Below, piece after piece: positions 59,301-64,000 of a stretch of 64,000 nucleotides of DNA. The notes below the pieces were generated by a model. That model saw nothing but the letters and a program-made list of their open reading frames with translations, was not told the origin of the DNA and searched no databases. This stretch comes from Owenia fusiformis (taxonomy: Eukaryota > Annelida > Polychaeta > Sabellida > Oweniidae): the NCBI GenBank assembly GCA_903813345.2, contig CAIIXF020000009.1, positions 7,742,030-7,806,029 of the forward strand, given 5' to 3'. Each line of letters starts with the position of its first letter. The stretch's first letter is position 1. A program made the translations under genes and the position numbers.

Positions 59301-62300
59301 GGACCTCTAGGACTTAAAAGTTAATTTGACCATTAATGACCTATGATAGGGAAGGGTCATGATAACACTTATATAAAATATTTTAAGTATCTAATAATGA
59401 TAATGAACATACTACAATGTTACACAATGTTAGTAGATGCTAATTAAATGTCAATTGTTGTTAGTGTAATAAGTACTTTTCATTTAATGCTGCAACAATT
59501 ACACAAGTACCAAAAAGTGCCACGCCCACTTTTCCCTAAAAGCAGTTGTGTGTGACTACATTTGATAAATATTATTAATTTATGAGATCATTATATCAAG
59601 TTTTTAGTGCTTTAGTGTGAATACATACATATTAATTCAACTTTTGACAAAGTTGCAGCCACAAAATCCAAACAGATTTGCAAATATTTCACTTTGAGAA
59701 CTTAAGGACACATTTGGGAAGGGGTCAAATTGAGAAGATTGTGAGATATAAATACTGTTTCCATGGTAACCATATAAGTCAGAGATTGGAAATTTCTGGC
59801 ACTGACTAACCATGGCATGCCCTACCCACTATAAAACGATGAATATCTGATATGCATTAGTATTATTTTTATTGGGTGGTATTAAAGTACCCCCAAGGTT
59901 TTGTTGGGGTAGGGGTATAAATTGGCCTGAGGGCCTTCTGCCACCCCTACATAAAGTCCAACTACCCAGAAAGTGTCTATTATAATCATACAAATTGTTT
60001 GAAATATGTTGGAATGTGTGACCTTCCATGAAAAGCGAGATCCATTTCTAGAGCACTTCTACAGAATAGTCCGCAGTCTATCTAAGGCCATTGTATCGTG
60101 GCCTTCCAGTACAGATATATTCCTGCATGATCAACTGGTCATGTCGTAATCATAAAATTTGAAATCATATGTCCGCCATTTTTCCACATCACAATTTGAA
60201 TTGCGAGTTTTGGTCTTATTACCTCACCAAAAATTCCAAAACACATACAAAGTGATCAGTGTATTAGTTCACATCTTCTGGATCGCTAACTTAAAATTTA
60301 CAGCCAGTTACTAATGTCAGGCGTTAACGACATTTCGTCCAGTTTTCGAACATCGCCATTTTTCTTGGAGCCATTTTGTTTTAATTTTAGACGAAATCCT
60401 GATGAAATCATATCATATCTCATCAAGGAGCCGAGATTGGTCCGGTTCGATTAATGATTTATTTATCTGGCGATTTTTAAAATATTCAATAAATTTATGA
60501 CACCACGGCCAGCTTTTTTCAAATAGAGTTCACAGTATTTCAGATGAAATCCACTCCAGCCAAGTATTGGCTAGAGACTCGAGTAATGGCAGGCCATTAA
60601 GGCTCCACCTATTGTTCAAGTCAAATATAATCTTTCTAAACTATAGGCTACCCCGAGAACATGCTTCACGAGGTGGTGATCAACGGAATTCTTTATAAGA
60701 TCTCCACAGAATCTGTAAAATGACGAAAAGTCCAAGCCGATTTTTTCATATAGACAGGTACAAATCAATCACACAAACACATTTTATCAAACATTTAAAA
60801 ATGGCATCCAAGTTATTTTCTCAAATTCTCAAAACGTAATCCGATCTTTGCACTAGTCTGCTCTAACTTGTATCTGTAAAAATTTGAAGTTCAGGTAAAC
60901 GCGTACGGTCTTTTTAGAATTTTGATTACAAGATTCATATGGCGCCAACTAGTCCAGAAAGACAGACTAAAGCACCCACACAAACCCTTCACTCCAAGAC
61001 GACTATAATATATAACTTTGAAAACGGGCTGCAAAATGAACACGGGCCATACAGCGTGACAGTCTCCTTACCCGGTTTCCTTAGTGAAAACGGCAATCAT
61101 TGATTAACGTTATAACTAGTCTGAAACAAGGAGAGATTCTCAGCATTCCATTGTGATCTTCTTTTGACTAGCACGGATCAATTTGAACCAATATTCTAAA
61201 TTGTTCATATAACGACCAAATACTTGGACTGGAGATGGATATCTAGTACTATTCTAGTGTTATAGCAAGTCCTACCATTAAACATGATCCATGCTAAAGG
61301 AAGATTACTGAAAAATGCTTTGACTCAACCACGAGGATTTTAATGAATTACCATCTTCAAGGTGTGCACACTTAAGATTTACTGTATTCTCAGACGAGAG
61401 TTGATTGAGCTCATGTAGCATAAGATATAAAACACATCTAAAATGAGAAATTAGGGTTAAGGGCATTTGGTGGAGTAATATCAAAAGTAGTACCATGCAA
61501 TACCATCTAGAAACAGGTATATTCAAAAACATGCTGAGTCCTACCGTCACCATCACCTTCAAATCATGTTATGATATATTAACGCAGCCCATGTAGAAGG
61601 AATCTGCGAATTTAATCCTTTCTGTACTAATCAATTAACGAAAATGTTTTACTTTTGTCTACAATGGCTACCTTAATATATCAACAAACAACAGAGGTTG
61701 TAATCGGAACACAGAAATCAACAACAAGACAGGACATCATTCCTTTGAAATGAGAGCGTTTGTAGTAACATGCCTTAGGTATCATGCATTTTACAGGGTA
61801 GTAACTCAATATCAAGGAGGATTGGAAGCCAGGGTTCCAACTCGATATTCTTTAATCTCCACGCATGCGTCATTTGCTATTCGTGTCTGTATAATTTGTA
61901 CGACTGTATGGAGAATGACCCGATACTCTCCAACAAAGCTATCGCTAGGTGATTGTTTTGCAGAATATCGGTGTTGCATTCTGGGAGCCAATCCTCCTTG
62001 CTCAATATAAAAAGGCAGGAAAAGTGGTCCACACTCCATCTATACGTTGAGAAAGTTTGTTCATTCTACAGTCGGATTCATCCGACAAGAGATTCAGACT
62101 AACAGAGAGGATTGTATATAAACAATACAAAATAAGAGACGTTCGGTTTATGGTTTAAGGTTTGAAATAAAATCCCCCAAAACAAAAACAAAACTAAAAT
62201 CCCTTTAAACATCAATTTCATATAATCAATGTTAAACCATGTACTAATAACATTAGCAGCACTTAATGAGCATTATAGGTATAAATAAATGACAATTCGT

Positions 62301-64000
62301 GATAATAGAAATTAGAATGCATACATAGTAACTGTTGAAGGATTGAATATATTTGTATGGGTTGCACACCATGCAGGGGCTGGGAGGAGGGATCAGTTCT
62401 AAATCAATTCAATTACGAAATTCATTACTTTCTTCGTAAAGACACGATTTACATGATCCTGAAAAGAAACGAGAAGCATTACATTATATTGGAAACATTT
62501 TAACAATTCAATCTATAATCATTTTAGTTGATTTGAAAGATTTGTAAACATTTTAGCAATATTATTTAGTCGGTAACTTTTTTCTTAAACCAACTCCCGA
62601 AGAACAAGGTAAGGCTAAATAAATATAAGATCAGCTGTATCGTATAATCTTTGTAAGATTTCACATGGTCTACTCTCAGAAAGATTTGATTTCATGACAA
62701 TACGTCATTGGCCCTTAATTCATTCCAAAGATTTAAGTTTAGTAGACGCATTATCAAGAATTATTATATAATGGCCAATCTTGCAATTACATGGGTAGTA
62801 AAAATAGGGTCTCTTGTCACGAAAGATTTACCGATGTTCACTTGTCGTGCTTGTCAAATTAGACACCTGGTGAATATTTGGCATATTTACCACTTCTGGG
62901 GATTTGGAAGGAAAATTATTTAGTTCAGTGTAAGTCAAGGTTTATTAATTTGATAATGTTCTTACTTATGACTAAATAATTATTTTAATGTTCAATCAAA
63001 TTTAATTTTATTGATAGAGGTGTCTGATAACAAAATGTACATTTTTGGTTCATCTTTGTCAAGACAGGGATCACTACAGATAGTCTGGTAATGGGTATAA
63101 TGTAAAATAAACTTTAAGGAATCAACAGACAGTGTCAGACAGTGATATAATGAAATAAATATTTCATTCTAATTTAAGTGAAGCAGAATGACCTCATTAG
63201 AATAAAATTTTAAATAAAATTCCCATTTTAAATTGATTCTGTTCAATGGAGAAATATTTAGCATGTGTTTTGAATGTATTAAATATGGAATTAATGTTGG
63301 AAAATATACTTTCAAACCTTCAAGGGAAGAATACTATGCCACAATAGCACTGTTAGATACAGTGTTTCAATGAAGATTTATCGTTAAATGTTACCTGGTT
63401 TTATCCTCAACTGTCTGAGAGTCACATATCCCATCAATCGTCCCACCCTGTCTCCGGTGAACCCTCGCTGTCCGAATGGAGGTTCGCCGTTGTACCATGA
63501 CTGAGCCCGAATGCCTCTGATGAGGGTTTGGTTCAGATAGTGGAAAAAATCCTTGTTGGTTCGAATCTAGTAACATAAAAATTGGACCTGAATTTGTGAA
63601 AAAACTAGGATGATTCTTCATAAACAATTCTTTATAAACATCATATTGATAGGAAAAGCAGACATCCATATTGTCATGATGATCAGTACATTGAATGGAT
63701 AAAATAAGAACTTGTTTATATCATCAATTGATTTTATGACTGTCAAATGCTGACATTTGATTCAATGGGATTGGTTGCGCCTTTGAATTAGACATAAATA
63801 TCCAATATATATATATTGCTTCAAAACCTCAACAGACAGATTGAATCTATTATGTATTGCTTCTTTTTGCATACCTTTGTAAAGTTCAATTCATAGTCAG
63901 GTCTCTCAACATACAAAGACTCCATGTTTTCAACAACACGTCTTGCATCCGGGTCTCTAAAGCCATAGCTGATCACCATTAATACCCACAGATACACTCC
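47389..64000 (-). CDS. Polycystin-1-like (PKD1L) protein, C-terminal nine exons, 5' part outside window
   Basis: Exons on the - strand: 64000-63875 (cut by window edge), 63566-63395, 52169-52043, 51243-51099, 50702-50569, 50025-49866, 49371-49188, 48434-47940, 47669-47389. All junctions are GT-AG with matching phases; together 1824 bases, 607 codons plus TAA. Order: a transmembrane segment (VYLWVLMVISYGFRD), then the TOP/polycystin domain (WYNGEPPFGQRGFTGDRVGR; the Cys pair in GCPTQ...SECNTEYS; YPIWGKLAMYGGGGY; DKYTRAVLIEFSVYN), helices S2-S5, a pore segment (SAETTVQMMLGRFSFNSM), S6 (LINMFVTILNESF) and a hydrophilic tail. QPVL and KQSNEYEMVDFIMQRF favour the PKD1-like side over PKD2; expected at membranes, often ciliary, as a channel or channel subunit. 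The PKD2 filter LGD is LGR here. PLAT, GPS and extracellular exons must lie beyond 64000. One intron is 11.2 kb. Confidence 0.93.
48507..48990. repeat. About 244-bp direct tandem duplication in a polycystin intron
   Basis: Copies beginning AAGGAACTCAACGTGTTTGA at 48508 and about 48752 share nearly their whole length. They lie between the exons ending at 49188 and starting at 48434. Confidence 0.9.
51672..51856. repeat. Hairpin element with 35-bp arms, copy 2
   Basis: Begins TTGTTGAGACTCGATCAACT and ends with the complement. Same family as 3446-3624. It lies in the intron between polycystin exons 52043 and 51243. Confidence 0.8.
52600..52731. repeat. 130-bp hairpin element
   Basis: Arms TTATATAATGGTTGATTC and complement, inner arms around GTGAGTATATGATATATTCAC. 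Similar in style to the hairpins at 12.6 and 13.4 kb but not the same sequence. 52780-52930 has several diverged GAGTTGTATA repeats. Confidence 0.9.
53643..53816. repeat. MITE with CCCGGTGT-like ends, copy 2
   Basis: Inverted relative to 30874-31048. It shares the ATGGTCCCC and TATAAATCAATGGA blocks and the CCTACCCTTTTACACCGG end. Confidence 0.8.
54730..54950. mobile_element. Mariner-type MITE, 221 bp, TA target duplication
   Basis: The ends CAAGGTGTTTCATAATG and (complement) CAGGGTGTTTCATAACG are flanked by TA at 54728-54729 and 54951-54952. No coding capacity. Confidence 0.85.
57427..57504. repeat. Hairpin with 24-bp arms
   Basis: CTTTCAATGATTTTTGCAA and complement flank a short GC-rich loop containing GCCCGCAGCCCGTAGGG. 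It sits in the centre of the 55562-60085 element. Confidence 0.9.
58995..59153 (+). repeat. Dispersed repeat with GGTTACGGCCGTTACCTT motif, copy 3 of 3
   Basis: Matches 13636-13793 over its full length and ends with TACTGATCAGTG as in the two-armed copy at 33680-33876. Confidence 0.8.
60175..60375 (-). repeat. Dispersed repeat, copy 3 of 3
   Basis: Inverted copy of the 3110-3400 repeat; the complement of GCGAGTTTTGGTCTTA and of AAATTCCAAAACACATACAA is shared. It directly follows the right arm of the fold-back element. Confidence 0.65.
61806..62010. repeat. 200-bp hairpin element
   Basis: Arms around CAAGGAGGATTGG and its complement CCAATCCTCCTTG, with inner similarity around CGATATTCT. The apparent open frames on both strands here are products of the palindrome. 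Confidence 0.75.

Larger units (their letters stand above)
55562..60085. mobile_element. Fold-back element with about 730-bp inverted arms inside the polycystin intron
   Basis: Arms 55562-56300 and 59345-60085 are inverted copies at roughly 88-90% identity by eye. They share AAGTGGGCGTGGCACTTTTT, CCATGGTTAGTCAGTGCCAG and ATTCACACTAAAGCACTAAA or their close variants. The 3-kb centre contains a hairpin (57427-57504) and a dispersed repeat (58995-59153) but no recognisable transposase. It is either a large non-autonomous transposon or two copies of a 730-bp repeat in opposite orientation. Confidence 0.8.
52170..63394. other. 11.2-kb polycystin intron, repeat-filled
   Basis: Between the matched donor after 63395 and the acceptor before 52169. 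It contains hairpins, a mariner-type MITE, a CCCGGTGT MITE, a large fold-back element and copies of dispersed repeats, listed separately. No nested gene is supported. Confidence 0.8.

Overview
The window is eukaryotic and almost certainly from an invertebrate animal. It is AT-rich, has spliced genes with GT-AG introns, and carries a polycystin-family channel gene, rhodopsin-family GPCRs, a secreted cysteine-rich peptide gene and many animal-type transposable elements (non-LTR LINE, Penelope, Tc1/mariner, Harbinger-like and hAT-like MITEs, tRNA-derived SINEs). Nothing looks bacterial or viral. A marine bilaterian, perhaps a lophotrochozoan, is my inference from the gene families; the sequence does not settle it.

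Four host genes can be supported. Two are intronless, closely related class A GPCR genes on the + strand (919-2187 and 27082-28239), about 25 kb apart. The third, on the - strand (17641 down to 14396), is a four-exon gene reconstructed from splice sites and matching intron phases. It encodes a 147-residue secreted precursor (signal peptide, acidic pro-region, dibasic site, eight-cysteine C-terminal domain). Its parts are scattered over 3.2 kb and none is an obvious long ORF. The fourth, also on the - strand, occupies 64000 down to 47389 and continues past the window edge. It is the C-terminal nine exons (607 codons) of a polycystin-1-like protein: TOP domain, channel-like transmembrane region and C-terminal tail, with every splice phase matching.

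Most of the rest is mobile or repetitive DNA. From the left: hairpin MITEs and a SINE (3-6 kb); a 4.4 kb inverted-repeat element with tandem 145-bp arrays and a CxC-domain coding fragment (6.3-10.7 kb); hairpin elements (11-14 kb); the peptide gene with a minisatellite and a palindromic element in its introns (14.4-17.7 kb); a broken LINE (20.5-22.6 kb); a hAT-like MITE and a mariner (24-26 kb); a fold-back element with G-rich arms (35-36.8 kb); a mariner with about 350-bp terminal repeats (38-39.1 kb); a SINE; a Penelope-like relic (41.2-42.4 kb); and a cluster of three Harbinger-like elements with TTA/TAA target duplications (42.5-45.8 kb), one of them nested in another inverted-repeat element. 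The 11.2 kb polycystin intron holds a further fold-back element with about 730-bp arms.

The genes show no operon-like relationship. The GPCR pair is a local duplication; the peptide gene and the polycystin gene are independent. All coordinates of repeats are read by eye and are approximate to a few bases unless a target duplication is stated.
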